DNA from: Effrenium voratum
Lineage: Eukaryota; Sar; Dinophyceae; Suessiales; Symbiodiniaceae
DNA: 64,000 nucleotides
Direction of reading: 5' to 3'
Assembly (NCBI GenBank): GCA_963377175.1
Contig: CAUJNA010002802.1
Location: forward strand, 341,931 to 405,930
Shown here: in pieces, positions 12,101 to 23,279 of the stretch
Layout: the number at the start of each line of letters is the position of its first letter
How positions within the stretch are numbered: position 1 is the stretch's first letter
Program-made: the position numbers and the translations under genes
Notes under the pieces: generated by a model
Databases searched by the model: none
Seen by the model: only the letters and a program-made list of their open reading frames with translations
Told to the model about the DNA's origin: nothing

Positions 12101-15100
12101 TAAGAATATGTGTTATGTTCCCTTGTTGCTTTAAAAGGAATTCATCACTGCTGGAATTATTTTATTTTTGCCTGGGGCCTTAACCAAATGGAAGTGTTGA
12201 AGGCACCCTCCATGGAAGTGCCATGAAACCTTTCCACGTAAGTCGCCACGCTTCTGGGACCTCAGCGGCGTTTTTCTCATCTTCCGGTCCTTTGGGAACC
12301 GAAGGGAGACCGAAGAAAGGGAGATCAGGAGCCAACCAAAATTCATGGCCCAAGACGACAGTGGAATCTGATTGAATGTATCGGGATTAACTTAGCGAGT
12401 GGAGCCACCCTCACGTGGGGATAATAGCCGGGGGGATCCCGACCGCTCGATTGCCCAAAGCCAGCCCTGACGAAATGCGTAAGCTTTCTTGAGCTCCAGT
12501 GTTGATTCAAAATTATGTGTTGGCAGGCAGAGCAGAGGGAATCCCTTCGAAATGGGTGGTTTCCTTGTGGTTGCCTCTAAAACAGCACCCTGCCCCCCTC
12601 AGAAAGTGTAATCTCAGAAACGACACCCGTTTGGAAGCCGACCTGAGCCCAACAATGGCCTCCCCCTTTTGGTACCCGTGTTTCGTCAGGGTTCCGCGCC
12701 TTCATTCGGATCTCCGACCCAGACATATGCCCTTTAAACGTCACCCCGTTTGGAGGAGACTGACCTAGGTCAGTTTGTTCGGCCCATTCGGATCGATGTT
12801 TGTGTTTCAAGGCGATCCAGTGAACCCTTCCAGAGTTTCCCACAATTACAGCTGGATGTGTTTGCGGGGTTCCACGTAGTTCCCTAGTTTCCTTCCAGCG
12901 TACTCTGGTGGTGAGTCGCGTGGCTCAACTCAAAAAAACCTCTGCTCGGATAGCTCCCCTCACATCTCCCCACAGGTGGAGCACTTCGATGTGGCGGAGG
13001 CGGAGTCCTCATCCTCGGGGGAGGACGAGGAGTGGGGGCCCCGGATGCTGCCGGATGGCCCCCCCCCCGAAAAGGCAAATCCATGCCGCCACTGGTGACT
13101 GAGGCTTTCTAATAGGTTTGGGACAATTTTTCCCCGGAAACCCATACTGGTAATGTTGCGGGTCCAACGAAACGAGGGTTCTCATTGATGCCCTCTTGCT
13201 TTCAAATCGCTTTCTCTTTAAAGAAAGTCGAGGACCCCCGAACTAGTGCTTTTTTGTGGTTTGGTTTCCCTTTAGAACCGCTCCCACATTTTGGGGGGTT
13301 CCCGAAAAAAACGACACACCCAAATGGCCATGAGTTTCGACAGGGAGGCCCTTTTGAAGTGTGTGGATATATGATTTCCCTCCAAAATTATGTCCCCCAA
13401 GTCCCTTAAGAGAATCCTGGAGTCTCCATGACCCTTTCAACATGTGTCCATGACGTCCCATGATTTTGGGTAATGACCAATCAAAAAAGGGTCAGCAGAT
13501 TCACACGCTTCTAGGGATACCTTGCCTTCCCCATTCAATCCAGGGATCCTTCTTTCTACAAAACCTCCGGAAACCCAGGGAAAATGGTTGGTTTTTGGAA
13601 AATGGTTTTGGAGTTGAACGATGGTTGAAAAGAATGGGGAGTCAACCCCGGGAACGGTCAACCCCTGTCGACACTCCGACTCCACCTCTCTCGATTCGAG
13701 GGCTGTGCGGGCGCGGCGCCTGCGCCGAGACCGGGAGGCACGGCTGCAGCGCTGCGAGACGGAGCTGGGCGCATGCCTCTGGACCGGAGCTGCGAAATCG
13801 AATCCGACGCCGGAGCTTTAGGAGTTCTGGGACACATCCATCTGCGTGTTTCAGCCCCTTCATGCAGAAACCCTATATTTCCAGTAATTAGAGGTTTCAA
13901 CTAAAAAACAAACCAAGGGAAATCCCAGGTTCCATCCCTTAAATAGAGGAAACAGAGGAAAGTCCGAGGTTCCAAGCTTCTAGAAGCAACCCATCCTGGG
14001 GGACGTCACCAAATCAGGTCATAGGAAAATCACGTCAAGGATTTAGCCTCATGGCTGAAATATCACTGAAACAACTGTATGTGAGAGGGAAATTACCATC
14101 AAAGAAAGTCCCCCCTCCCCCCTCCAAGAAAACCCTGGGTCTGAACAACTAGCCACCAACATGCGACGAAACAAAATCTTCCCATGTCGTACTGTGCTAT
14201 GGCTCGTCGGAAAAGTAAGGTTGGTGGTCGTCCGAGTGAACGAGGGTTCTTCAAGCTTCTTTCAAGGGCTTTACCAGTCGGGACGTTTAAGATTTACCCG
14301 AGGGAAGTTGCCTGAATTATGTGCCCAGTAAATACTTGAATTTCCATGGAAGAGTCTCCCTTTTCAGGGACTGTCGTGATTTACAGTTGGGTGAATGTAG
14401 ACGGCGCAATTCCATATGGTCTCCGTGCCATTTGCCAGTTTCGGTTTGCTCCGTTACCCACGCGGCGCGGAATTACGCCATTTGCTTTGCAGCGGTCCTT
14501 TCTGGACAAATCCAAGCGGTGAAGCCTTGCACATGGGAACTTGGCTTTTCGGGTTAGACAGTTGCGGAGCCCCTAAGATGGTCGGTTTCCGTTTGGTTTC
14601 CCCAGGTACCTCAAAGCTCATTTCACTCCCATAGTTTGCATTGTAGGAGCAACGGACGACATTGACAGGTGTGGGAAGGACATCGGGGGGGGCTTGCAAA
14701 GAGGGACGGCTCCATTTATCGCGTCCTTTTGTGAAAAGAACACAACATTGTCCCGGCCTCATATCAACAGGGCTGTTTTTCAAAGGTGCAAAGATGGCAT
14801 GGAAGTTAGCTACGTGGATAGTGACCCCCCAGCAAACCCCGGGTTCGCCCTCCCCTTCCTCCCATCCCCGCGCGAGGATCGACACGAACCGCGCGGCGCT
14901 GCAAGTGCTGGAGGACCGCGGCAGCTACCGGGGCCTCCGCGTGCTGGAGTTGGGCGCTGGCGCAGGACGGGTGATGTGCTGCCAAGATATGGGTTTGAGT
15001 AGCCATAGAATACACAATATGGAGCACCCCAACCCGGACTGTGATGCACTTAGCAAGTACTCGTATCCTGTTTGAGGACCTTCCGATTGCCTTAAGTCTG

Positions 15101-18100
15101 CCCTATCAAAACAAACATGGACATGTACATGACACTTTTGGAAGACTATTTTCCTTTTGGGAAACCGGCCTGTGTACTTCCATGTTGGTAAGCGGGTGCC
15201 CGTTTGAAACCAGGCTTTGAGCCTAATGTCTGAATGGAATATGGAGATGGGTTTCTTTGTTTTACCTTTAAAGCAACCCCAAACTAAGCTCAACACACGA
15301 CAACTCAATTGAAGCGGGCTTTCGCTGGGTTTTACAGAACTCGGTATGCCTGGAAAATTCCAGTTTTATTAGAAGGGAATCCAAAAAGAAGCCACCCTTT
15401 CTTGTGGGTGCCCTATTCCCAGCAAGGTGTTTGAAGGAAGCGGACAACCAAAAGCACACCAACCATTTCTAAGGGTGCATATCGGTGGAAGGGAAACCAA
15501 AGGGAAGCCTTTAAATTTGTCTGTTTGCGATTTTGAGACGAGGCCATTTACAATCTCCAATCGGGGACTCCCAACAAAACCAATAGTTTTCTCATGGCTT
15601 TGCTTTCAATCCCAAACAAGGCAAACAACAGGCCCTCCTCTCAGAAACAGAGAACCAAAATCCTGCGCCACTTTGAAACCACGGCTGAAGCATAACGTTG
15701 GTTGGTACTTATAATGAAATCGAATCATTGCAGGGTTTCTCCTCGGTGCGAGAAGCGGAGTTCAGGTGGCTGTGGCTCAACAAGTGCCCCAAATGGCCCC
15801 TTAACTGGAAACAAAGACCAACGCCTGCGTAACCCCGACTCTTTAATTCTGAGCCACAGGTGGCCCCGACCTTCAAGCAACCCCTGGGCATGGCATTGCA
15901 CCCGAGGCGCCTGCGGCATCGCGACGGCGCTGGATGGCGCAGATGCGACGGCGTGGGGGTTCCGGGAGTGGGGCTGGAAGGAAGCCCGATGTTTTTGTTT
16001 TGTTTTTTGTGGGTAGGTTGGAAGGTTGGAGGGTTACGGGAGTGGGATGTTTTTGTTGTTTTTTCCCCTCGGCGTGTTGAGTCCCAATGGATGCTGCCAC
16101 TGCTTGCACTGAAGTAGGCCCACAGGCCTGGTTGACAGTCGGGCCCCTCGGGCACCCTAAATACAAGCGAACCACATCCCACCACAAAACTCTTGCAATA
16201 TTTGCATCCACCATAGCTACCTTGTCAGGAGGTAATTGTTTTGACGCCAATCAAAGCCTGCCACAAATGGGATTGTATCCACAGGCATCATTGCATGTTC
16301 ATCGCAATTTTCAGAGGGTTCCCGGTCTAATGGCACAATGTTTGGGCGGAAACAGCGGCCCCCTGTACCACCATGAAGCTTTCCAAGCAATCCAGCAATC
16401 TCACGTGTAGAACAAGCTCACCAATACCCAATCCCGTCATTTAGCCTGAATTCTACCGCCCTCCCGCTTTTTTGTTTCCCATGTGATTGGGGAGTGCTGG
16501 ATATAGCAAGCTTCGAGCAGAATCAAGCGCAAATTCTGGTGAGGTGTCTGATGTGGACGCGCTGCTGCCACTGCTGCAGCGAAATCTCGAGCTCAACCAG
16601 CCGCTTGGCTTGAAGGAGCTCGGGAAGTCAGCCACTTTGTGTCTCAAAATTCAGCAGATGACCTAACGCCCGAACTTGACATGGAAACTATTCATGATGA
16701 GAAGCGTGTTTTGCCCCCCACCTGTTTGTTCACCATACATTGAGCAGGTTCCCTTTTTCCATATGCATGATACCTTTGTGAATGTGGAAGACACCAAAGC
16801 GTGGATATCAGGGTGTTGAACATGTGCACGTTATATGTGTGATGGTACCTGCCTTGCCATGCATCTATGGGGTGCGTGCGTGTGTTGCGCATGGTAAGGG
16901 CTCATGGATCTTGAATGCAAGAATTTACAGGGTCTTAGCTTCTTGGCTACCCCAACATGTTTTAATGCTTTGCCCCGATTTGCTAGTCAGCAACGCAGTG
17001 TTTTGCGTCGCCCTTTCCGAGGAAGCACCAAGCGTTGTCTAGATTCAAAGATTGACAAGACGGCACTTCCAAACAAAACCATCTAAGCCTTGTTTCGTTC
17101 TGCACCGAGGGAGCTTTGCACAGACACACATGGTGTGTCCTTGCATCCATCGGGGTTGGATATGTATAAATAAACATATGTATAACGCATGTAGACATTA
17201 CATCTCCGCCATCCATGTGGGCAATGTTTGTGTGCTGAGGATCAAAGCTCGGATGGCAATCCCAAAACCCTCTCAGTGTATGTGTGAAAATGGGGGCAAC
17301 CCACCCAAACTGGTTGCTGTTCGGTTGTTTTGTCATTTAAACCAAACCTAAAAAGGGCACCATATTTGTACAGCTGTGTGTCAGAGGCCATGGACCCCAA
17401 CACCATGATGCTCTTGGGAATCTATCATTTCGGGGTTTGGATTCGTTGTAGCAATTGCAGATGTTTGAACGGCACCGGTTGAAGCATGGTTGCCCCAGAC
17501 CTCACCTTTGGCGGCCAGCCCCTGGTCGTAAGGGTCGTCCACCGGTCAACCGCAGGCTGCGGCCAGAGGCGGGGGGGGTGGTCAATCCCACAAGGTCTGA
17601 AGCAAGACTGGTGCATGATTTTTTATTTGCCATATTCAGGAGTTGGCAGAAACATGGCACTAGCAAAAAGATGCATATAAGCAATCATTTGATTTTGCAT
17701 CCATGTGGGGCGCATAGGTGATACAACCCTGCCTGCGAGCCAAAACATGGCACGTGACATGTGTCGCGTTTGAGGCACTTCATCCATGTCGAACTTACCT
17801 TCAAACCCAAACATGGCTTTGCTCCTGCAAAACCTTGTACTGCCAGGAATCCATTTGCATGAGCTATGTATACCGCGAGCTAAACAAGACATTCTTTCCA
17901 ATCAAATGAAGGCAGCCCAGCCCCTGCCAACACGATAAGATGGCCGGGCCCGGAAAGGCCAAGTTAGGCAGACCCCCCCCAAATATGTGCCATGTTACAC
18001 ACTAGGGCAAAGGCATTGGGCACACGTGTGCAAGGAAGTCCGTCGCCTGGGGCAACCGCTGGAAGATAATCCGGAGCAAACAAGCGCAACATGATGAGCA

Positions 18101-21100
18101 ATGCAATTATTTAGGCGATAGATGGAACATCCAAACTGTGCAATATTGACCTCCTAAAGACAAGAATGTTACCCTCTTTTCTTGTGCCCGCCCCTTACCA
18201 AAGCAGTCGAGGGATGAGGTGCACCTTTGCGGTTGTTGACAAATGGAACTGGGAGACCCCCAGCCCCTGCAGAGGCGTGTGGTCAGTTGTATCCCAGTTT
18301 GCCCCTCCCTAGTTCTTTGAGGCCTTTCGGGGTTAAATGCCCTTGTATTTAGGGTCTTGGCTTCCCAGTTTGCCTCAAAATGATGACGCCCAGATTGACG
18401 CTTCCAACCCCCGTCTAAATCGCTTCTTGCCATTGGCACGCCCGGCAGTCCCCGGCAGGCAGGAGATGAGGCACCGGATGCCCGGCGGAAGAAGCCCAAC
18501 ACTTCCAGGCAAGCCACTGGTGGCCAACCAGGCCTCAACCAAAACTCCAACGATATTGCAACCCAAAGTTATAGAATTGGTGAAATCCGTGGTTATGGGT
18601 GCCTGGAGTCTCGGTGACCCTCTTTAAGAATGGGGCCATGACCCCGTTGGTTTGGGTCATCACCCCATTTGTGTAAGGGTCATGGAGATTCCAGGTAGTT
18701 TTTGAGGGTGAAGGCAAAGGCAGGTATGTTCGGGTTTTGCATGGCTTCGCCTTATGGTGGCTTGTCTGGAAGCACTGGGGTTGCAGAAAGTTAGGTTGGC
18801 CATTTTCTTTCAGCTAAGGAAGAGGCGAGAGAAGAGGAGGAGGCAAAAAGCAGGGCTTTCCCAGCTGCCGGGATTTTGGGGAAGTCATTCTGGTGGAGCG
18901 AAAGAAGCAGTTTAGGCTTTTTGTTGGCTATTGTAGGGAGTGAGTGGAATCAGAGTTGTTGTGCTTTCGATCACTCCTTTTGGTTTGAGCTTTTGAGGAG
19001 GGAGTTTGAGCGCTATAGTCGGCAACCTCCAAAGAAACTGCCAGAACTGAAACATTCTCTTTCGGAACATGCCCGACTGCCAGTCTATTGCAAGGTTGAG
19101 CGGACACTACACCCCTTAAACACCCTCCAATCGGTACGACACCCTAGTTTTGTTTCACTTCGAACGGAATAATTCATATCCGTTTTCTCGGATAGTGGCT
19201 TGGGGGTAGTGGACACCGTCAAGTGGGGTGTTTTGGCCCTGTCAGGCCACAGCAAAAACGAAGGCCAAGATGAGGAGGGCCAAGGCAGAGAAGGCGGCGG
19301 AGAAGGCGGCAGAGCGCTTGGTGGGTCATGAGGTGCTGGTTCAGCAGAAGGTCAACGGGCGGGGAAAGGTGCGGGCCTTCTATTTGTATAGCCCAGTAGT
19401 GTCAACAAAGCATGTGATGGTTTTGATTCGTCAGAGTGCTTTGCAATAGAATAGAAGTGCTTGACACAAGACGCAAACGGGATTTTACCAGAAAGTTGTG
19501 GTAGAATGCACAGAGGAGCCTCTTGACGCCTGCTCTAAAGGAGGAGTCAGTGTCACCCCGGCAGGAGCCTACTGAGAGCACTGCAAAGGGTCGGCGGAGG
19601 CGAAATGCACCCAGCCCCAGGCCTGGCATCGCATGGTCAGTTGCAAATCTGGCAACACGGTAAACTGAAGGTAATTATGGTGGGGACGCGGACGCTCGAC
19701 TGGTTGGGGTACATGAGGTAGACAAATTGTGGTGGATTTCCACAAACCCCAGGCAGATTGATCGTCATGTTGATTGCGGTGAGCCCTTGTTTCCCTCCTT
19801 GCAATGGCATCCACTGTACCTGGCGCCCGGAAAACAGCAACTTGCATTTCCAGGTTGCCGTTCGCCCAACCGATGCCCGAACAGCACCTGCTTCTGGCAA
19901 CGCATCAAGCTGGTTCCACCATTTGATCAAACCCCCCCTTTGAAATGGAGAGTTCGCGCGGCAGCTTTCAGTGGTAGTGTGGCGTTCCCACAAAACGCAC
20001 CCCCTCCGAAAGTGTAACTTAGTCAACGAATGGGGCTGAGACAAGAGGGTCCTTGACGATTTGTTTCGATGCCCCCTATCAAAACGGGATCCAACGGGGT
20101 GTTTTGAAACTTGAATGTTGGAGAGAGCCAGTCCTTTTCTCGCAAGGCCGTTTTGGCATCGCTGCTTGGTCCGTCTGGCGTGTCGCAAAACCCACCCGCC
20201 GAGCTGGGAACTCCCCAGGAAGAAGGGGAGCTGCCAGGCGGGTGCGCTTGTTGCGGGCGGTGTCGTGGCCGATTTTCCACAGCGGTGGGGCGTTTCTCAC
20301 TCCAATGCTCGAGTTTGTGCCTAAAGTCGGCAGCTGAATCGAAGGCTTCGCGATTTGGAAGGCGAATCCGGCCAGGCTGTAGCCATTGAGTGGGAGAAGG
20401 AAGCCCTACACCCCACTCTGCCAGAGAAGGCCTTCGACCTCATCGCCACTTGTCCGAAGCGGCTTCGGCCCGATGAAGTCCCTTGGATATGTACATGTTA
20501 GTTTGATGCTATTTGGGGGTTGTTTACGGACTTCCTTTCGGCATGCTTGGTACAATTCCATGCCCAAACAGTTTACTTGTATTCTCTTGTATTGCAGACT
20601 ACATCATCTTTATCCCGAAGCAAATGAGAGCGACCTCAGAAAGGGTCAGGGTTTGCGACCAACCTTGGGGCGTCCCTTTCTTCAGGTTGGTGCACGTATG
20701 GTTGTGGAAAGAGTTGTTTCGGGTCGCCACGTTCTTTGATCTTAGGTCATCCCCTTTGAAGTGATATTCAGATGTATTGGATGGGAACTAATTATTCAGT
20801 TTCACAGTCACTTTCGACATGCTGGACGTGGAAACAGAACAACTCCGCTCTGGGAAACGAACATTTAAGCCACCTGAAACTGTAGTTGTCCTTTGGGAGC
20901 TACACCAAACTTGCCCTAAAGGAGCAGCGGTTCTTTCCTGAACCAAGAGAAGGTCTTCAAGCTGAGACTTGTCGCCACAGCTTGCCGTTCTTTGTCAGAT
21001 GCTTGGTCAAAGTGTAAAACCAAACCTTGAGTTTCTGGTCAACTGACAGGGACTTGTAAGGCCTCGCCACATTTCCAACACAAATCAGGGGAGTCTTCCG

Positions 21101-23134
21101 CTGGCGGCTTGAGGTGGTCTGCGATTGCCTATACGAGAACCGGGACAGCTCCCTGGCTCCGAGCCGCGGAGGTCGTAGGAAGGGCTCGAGCCAACGTCAC
21201 CAGCCATGTGCTCTACTGCTATTGGGTTGGATCTTTAGACTTTAACTTTTTGGATACCCCTCATATGTCCTTGTAACCAGCAAAAAGCCAAACTTGTTGC
21301 TGGGGGATCTACAGCACCCAAGTGTGGAGGAAAATTGTCTTCCATATCGAGTTGGTTGTCCTGCTCCACTTTGCTGCTGACGAAAGGGTCCTGGTTTGTC
21401 CTGGTTTGCTTGCCATTTTCCGTCGACAGGTACTGGGTTACATGGCAAAGTGGACAAGAAGCTATGTCTTGCGCTTTGTCATTGTGTTTGTGTTGGTGTA
21501 TTCCAACTCTCCTCCGGTTCCCCTAATGACCTTCCGAAGTTTGTAAACAAAAAAAACTAAGGCCTTATCAAAGCCTCAATTGGAGAAAGCCAGGAGCGGA
21601 GGCTAGGGGAGTGTTTGTTTGCATCCTAGGTGTTTGAAGAACCAAAAGGGAGCCGCCCGTTTGGAGAGGTGTGCCAGTGTCCCTCCAAGTAGCAAATCCA
21701 TGTTTGAGGGTCCCCAGGCGACCTACATATTTGAAGGCATTGTTCAGCAACGAACAAGGGAACACAAAAAAACTCTCCAAGGAGTGACTGGGGGCCCGTG
21801 CTGTCGCCACCGGTTGATTTTGGCAGGGCCTTGGTGGGGCAGCTGCTGTGCTAGCATTGGCAACCCCCTATCGGTTGAGCCAACCTTTCTTCGGATACGT
21901 TCAGTCACAGGATATAGCACAACCACTATAAGTCACTATAGCGACTATGTCACTATATACACACCCCAAACAATCTTGCTGGTTCTCTGTAGAGAAAAAA
22001 CCGAGATTTGGGAATGCAGCGGAAGGGTTTAAACTACAGGGATAAGCAATCGGACTTTTTTCAGCTGCGTCTCTGAACGTAGCACCTTTCTGCGGTGGCT
22101 TCTTTTAATATCATAAGTGGGATCTCCTATTTTGAGACAGCGCCACGTGACCCTTTTCCATGAGTTGTCATTTGTTTCTTTATTTAAAACAAGAAAAAAG
22201 AAAAGCAAATCGGAGGAGCCCTTAGTTGCTTTTCTACACTCCCCACTCGCCTCCATTCAGCGTCCCAATCACTCAGCTGGCTCCCCTCACCTGACCCCCT
22301 CCCCCCAGTTTCCCCCAAATAAGGCCCTCTTGTAGTACGGGCTGAAAAAGACCTTATTTGGAGGAACCCGGAGAGGGTTATAGGCGATTCCATGACTCGT
22401 GATCTCGCCTTTCCAAAACCGAACACCTGCTTCCCGTGGAACGAGAGGGCCAAAGCATTTGGCAGCTGAAGGGAAAAAACCCTTCACAACCGTCTCAGAG
22501 GGTCCAAGTCCCTTTGAGCATGTGTTTTGCCATGTCAACATGAATTCCCTTTTTGGTGACGCTTTGTCTCGCGTGTTTGAAGTTGGATCCCATCCATATT
22601 CGGGTTTCATGTCCCATTTTGCGGTTTATCCTGCCATATCCTACCCACAAACACCAGCCACCAAAAGGGAGCTCACTTCAAGCTCACAACCTAAGTGACC
22701 GTTTAAATCCACCAAAGGGGGACGTAGGCAGCCCTGATGGTGTTCTTGTTGTTTTTTCCAAAGTAGAAACACGACAAGTCACCCACTCCCAGCGCCGGTC
22801 CTTCCCGAGGCTGGGCAGCCCTTCAGGCTGGGTTTGTTCCACAAGTTTTGGGCGAAACACAACAGACACCCCTGGAAACGGAACCCCTTTGGGGTTGGAA
22901 GGGATCGGAGGTCGACAACCTCCAGGTTTGGGACAATGGATGGGAAAGCCAAAGGGAGGTTGTTCAATCAACACCTCAACCCTCAACAAAATGCCCTCGA
23001 CCCATACAGCCCCCTGCCAGGCGCTGCTGGCGCGTCTCCTCGTCCCCGCGGAGAGCGGCGCGGCGAGCTCCGTGGTGTTGGCGTCGGCGGAGCTGCGGCG
23101 GCCGTTTCTGGAGGCGGGATCCCTTGACCTGTAG
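9029..23134 (+). CDS. Class I SAM-dependent methyltransferase, METTL21/Methyltransf_16 type, 11 exons (N-terminus missing)
   Basis: Join 9029-9114, 10927-11003, 12976-13094, 13701-13793, 14877-14965, 15907-15950, 16544-16615, 19246-19368, 20376-20444, 21114-21155 and 23021-23134. All eleven join in matching phase into about 308 residues ending at TAG. Seen: motif I VLELGAGAGACGIA (about 147-160), the acidic post-I turn GADATVSDVD, the helix LLPLLQRNLELN, the strand AVAIEW (about 235-240), then FDLI and DCLYE (D261-Y264), the D-x-x-Y position of protein-lysine methyltransferases of this family. An acidic linker (SSSSGEDEEW) precedes the core. Residues 194-234 are a Lys/Ala-rich insertion. Known: the family transfers methyl from SAM to lysines of proteins such as chaperones and elongation factors. 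Substrate here is unknown. No start codon was identified and splice borders are inferred. Confidence 0.68.
9573..9812. other. Ambiguous coding-like segment, both strands open
   Basis: Both strands have a protein-like frame. Plus-strand reading includes ARFDEAGSGQIGCLPGYAIL and stops at 9810-9812; minus-strand reading includes GLLIPVTTSGRIELRGQNGI. It lies in the first intron of the methyltransferase model. Neither was recognised. Confidence 0.25.
10412..10535. mobile_element. MITE family 1, copy 4
   Basis: Starts TACTGTGGATGGAGGAAAATCC with the interior TTTGAAACCATGG..GAAACCATTGTTTG. The right end is degraded, though GGTGGTGCGAGA is still recognisable. Confidence 0.7.
10692..10814. mobile_element. 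MITE family 2, copy 1
   Basis: A 123-bp element. The left end is CATGTGGCTGTGGGTCAAAA and the right end TTTTGACCCAGGGCCATATG, its imperfect inverted repeat. The interior includes CCATTTTCGGGTAGGTGCACC and GGGATTGGGATGTTCACTGG. Three more copies lie in this window. Confidence 0.8.
10927..11003 (+). CDS. Methyltransferase candidate exon 2
   Basis: Acceptor TTCCAAG|G. Two bases plus 25 codons (VRKVNLKFDSQFEQIALPPF...), ending in phase 0 at a GA or GC donor. The overlapping minus-strand frame (10956-11222) is also open but has poorer composition. Joins in phase to the exon at 12976. Confidence 0.45.
11395..11470. mobile_element. MITE family 1, copy 5 (5' part)
   Basis: TACTGTGGATGGACGAAATCC plus CCACTTTGAAACCATG and CCATTGTTTGGTGGCATTTACAGG minus its tail. 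The right inverted end is missing. Confidence 0.7.
12092..12191. mobile_element. MITE family 3 (CCATTTG ends), copy 2
   Basis: Starts CCATTTGCTTAAG and ends CTTAACCAAATGG. The interior is shared with 7011-7106 (ATGTTCCCTTGTTG.TTTAAA, TCATCACTGCTGGAA). Confidence 0.7.
12976..13094 (+). CDS. Methyltransferase candidate exon 3, acidic linker
   Basis: A clear acceptor CCCCACAG|G starts 39 codons (VEHFDVAEAESSSSGEDEEW..., then Pro-rich), and TG|GTGACT is a plausible GT donor. Without splicing, the frame would stop at TGA two bases further on, so a terminal exon is the alternative reading. Confidence 0.55.
13405..13500. repeat. Partial copy of MITE family 4
   Basis: CCTGGAGTCTCCATGACCCTTTC matches the inverted ends of the element at 18602-18695. 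The opposite end was not found, so this is a fragment. Confidence 0.45.
13701..13793 (+). CDS. Methyltransferase exon 4
   Basis: Acceptor ATTCGAG|G. It encodes an Arg-rich helix (AVRARRLRRDREARLQR) and then CETELGACLWTGA, which resembles the G-x-x-x-W-x-A-A segment that precedes motif I in Methyltransf_16 proteins. It is joined through a GA donor in phase to exon 5. Confidence 0.55.
14877..14965 (+). CDS. Methyltransferase exon 5, SAM-binding motif I
   Basis: It encodes NRAALQVLEDRGSYRGL followed by RVLELGAGA, the glycine-rich SAM-binding loop after the first strand. The donor is GCAG|GACGGG (GA type). The canonical alternative GG|GTGATG four bases downstream breaks the phase with exon 6. 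Confidence 0.75.
15655..15765. mobile_element. MITE family 1, copy 6 (internal fragment)
   Basis: Internal landmarks only: ATCCTGCGCCACTTTGAAACCA, GGTTGGTACTTATAA minus its tail, and ATCGAATCATTGCAGGGTTTC. Both terminal inverted repeats are lost. Confidence 0.55.
15907..15950 (+). CDS. Methyltransferase exon 6, 44 bp
   Basis: Acceptor CCCGAG|G and donor ACG|GCGTGG (GC type). It reads ACGIATALDGADAT across the join and completes motif I and the following helix up to the second strand. Confidence 0.7.
16544..16615 (+). CDS. Methyltransferase exon 7, post-I acidic residue and helix
   Basis: Acceptor TGGTGAG|G. It reads VSDVDALLPLLQRNLELN. The D of VSD is at the ribose-binding acidic position, and NLELN is the usual helix end in this family. 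The 3' border AAG|GAGCTC is inferred from phase. Confidence 0.72.
18557..18601. repeat. Interspersed repeat family 5, copy 1
   Basis: GCAACCCAAAGTTATAGAATTGGTGAAATCC matches, with changes, sequences at 42248, 59628, 62768 and 63193. The shared core is CAACCC.AA..TATGGAATTGG. It directly abuts MITE family 4. Confidence 0.5.
18602..18695. mobile_element. MITE family 4, complete copy
   Basis: The left end CCTGGAGTCTCGGTGACCCT and the right end AGGGTCATGGAGATTCCAGG are inverted repeats of about 20 bp enclosing a short core. The element lies in an intron of the methyltransferase model. Confidence 0.65.
19246..19368 (+). CDS. Methyltransferase candidate exon 8: Lys/Ala-rich insertion
   Basis: Acceptor CCTGTCAG|G and donor AAG|GTGCGG enclose exactly 41 codons in phase 0-0, beginning ATAKTKAKMRRAKAEKAAEK. 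It falls between the NLELN helix and the next strand, where the family normally has a short loop. It could be an optional or lineage-specific charged helix, or an exon of another transcript. Confidence 0.5.
20376..20444 (+). CDS. Methyltransferase exon 9
   Basis: Acceptor CGGCCAG|G. 23 codons from AVAIEWEKEALHP to AFDLI, matching the fourth strand (x-L-x-W) and the F-D-L-I strand start of Methyltransf_16 proteins. The donor is ATC|GCCACT (GC type), chosen because it restores the D-C-L-Y motif with exon 10. Confidence 0.72.
21114..21155 (+). CDS. Methyltransferase exon 10, catalytic D-x-x-Y motif
   Basis: Acceptor GCTTGAG|G. 14 codons read VVCDCLYENRDSSL, with the D-C-L-Y signature. Donor CTG|GCTCCG is of GC type and joins in phase 0 to exon 11. 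The next GT donor (AG|GTCGTA) would give phase 1 and break the join. Confidence 0.7.
23021..23134 (+). CDS. Methyltransferase terminal exon 11
   Basis: Acceptor CCTGCCAG|G. 37 codons (ALLARLLVPAESGAASSVVL...) end in EAGSLDL and TAG. The hydrophobic strand SVVLAS followed by RRPFLEA matches the C-terminal strand and F-x-E helix of the family. An interspersed repeat begins immediately after the stop. Confidence 0.65.
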   Translation, partial: ALLARLLVPAESGAASSVVLASAELRRPFLEAGSLDL

Positions 23135-23135
23135 G

Positions 23136-23244
23136 GTGCATTTTGCCAAGGGATGTTAGGACTTCAACTTTTTGCCAACCAATGGGGTTTCCATTGAACC
23201 ACTAAAAGTTTAACCTTTTAGCAGGGGAGCAGAAAGCAACCGAG
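23136..23244. repeat. Interspersed repeat family 6, copy 1
   Basis: About 108 bp: GGTGCATTTTG, GGATGTTAGGACTTCAACTTTT, ACCACTAAAAGTTTAA and the conserved end TTTTAGCAGGGGAGCAGAAA then GCAACCGAG. Two further copies lie at 41413 and 60552. It starts directly after the methyltransferase stop codon. Confidence 0.8.
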
Positions 23245-23279
23245 TGTATACCTGGTAACCAAGGGAACCACCCTCCACG

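Noticed and set aside
18107..18550. 147-codon minus-strand frame in a methyltransferase intron
   Set aside because: No motif recognised, overlaps repeats at its end, and the composition follows local GC content.
18790..18820. CCATTTTCTTTCAGCTAAG as a spliced-leader relic
   Set aside because: Only part of the leader matches and no gene follows.
20513..20764. Frame reading ADYIIFIPKQM after a GCAG acceptor, considered as a methyltransferase exon
   Set aside because: It does not join in phase, whereas the exon at 21114 restores the D-C-L-Y motif.
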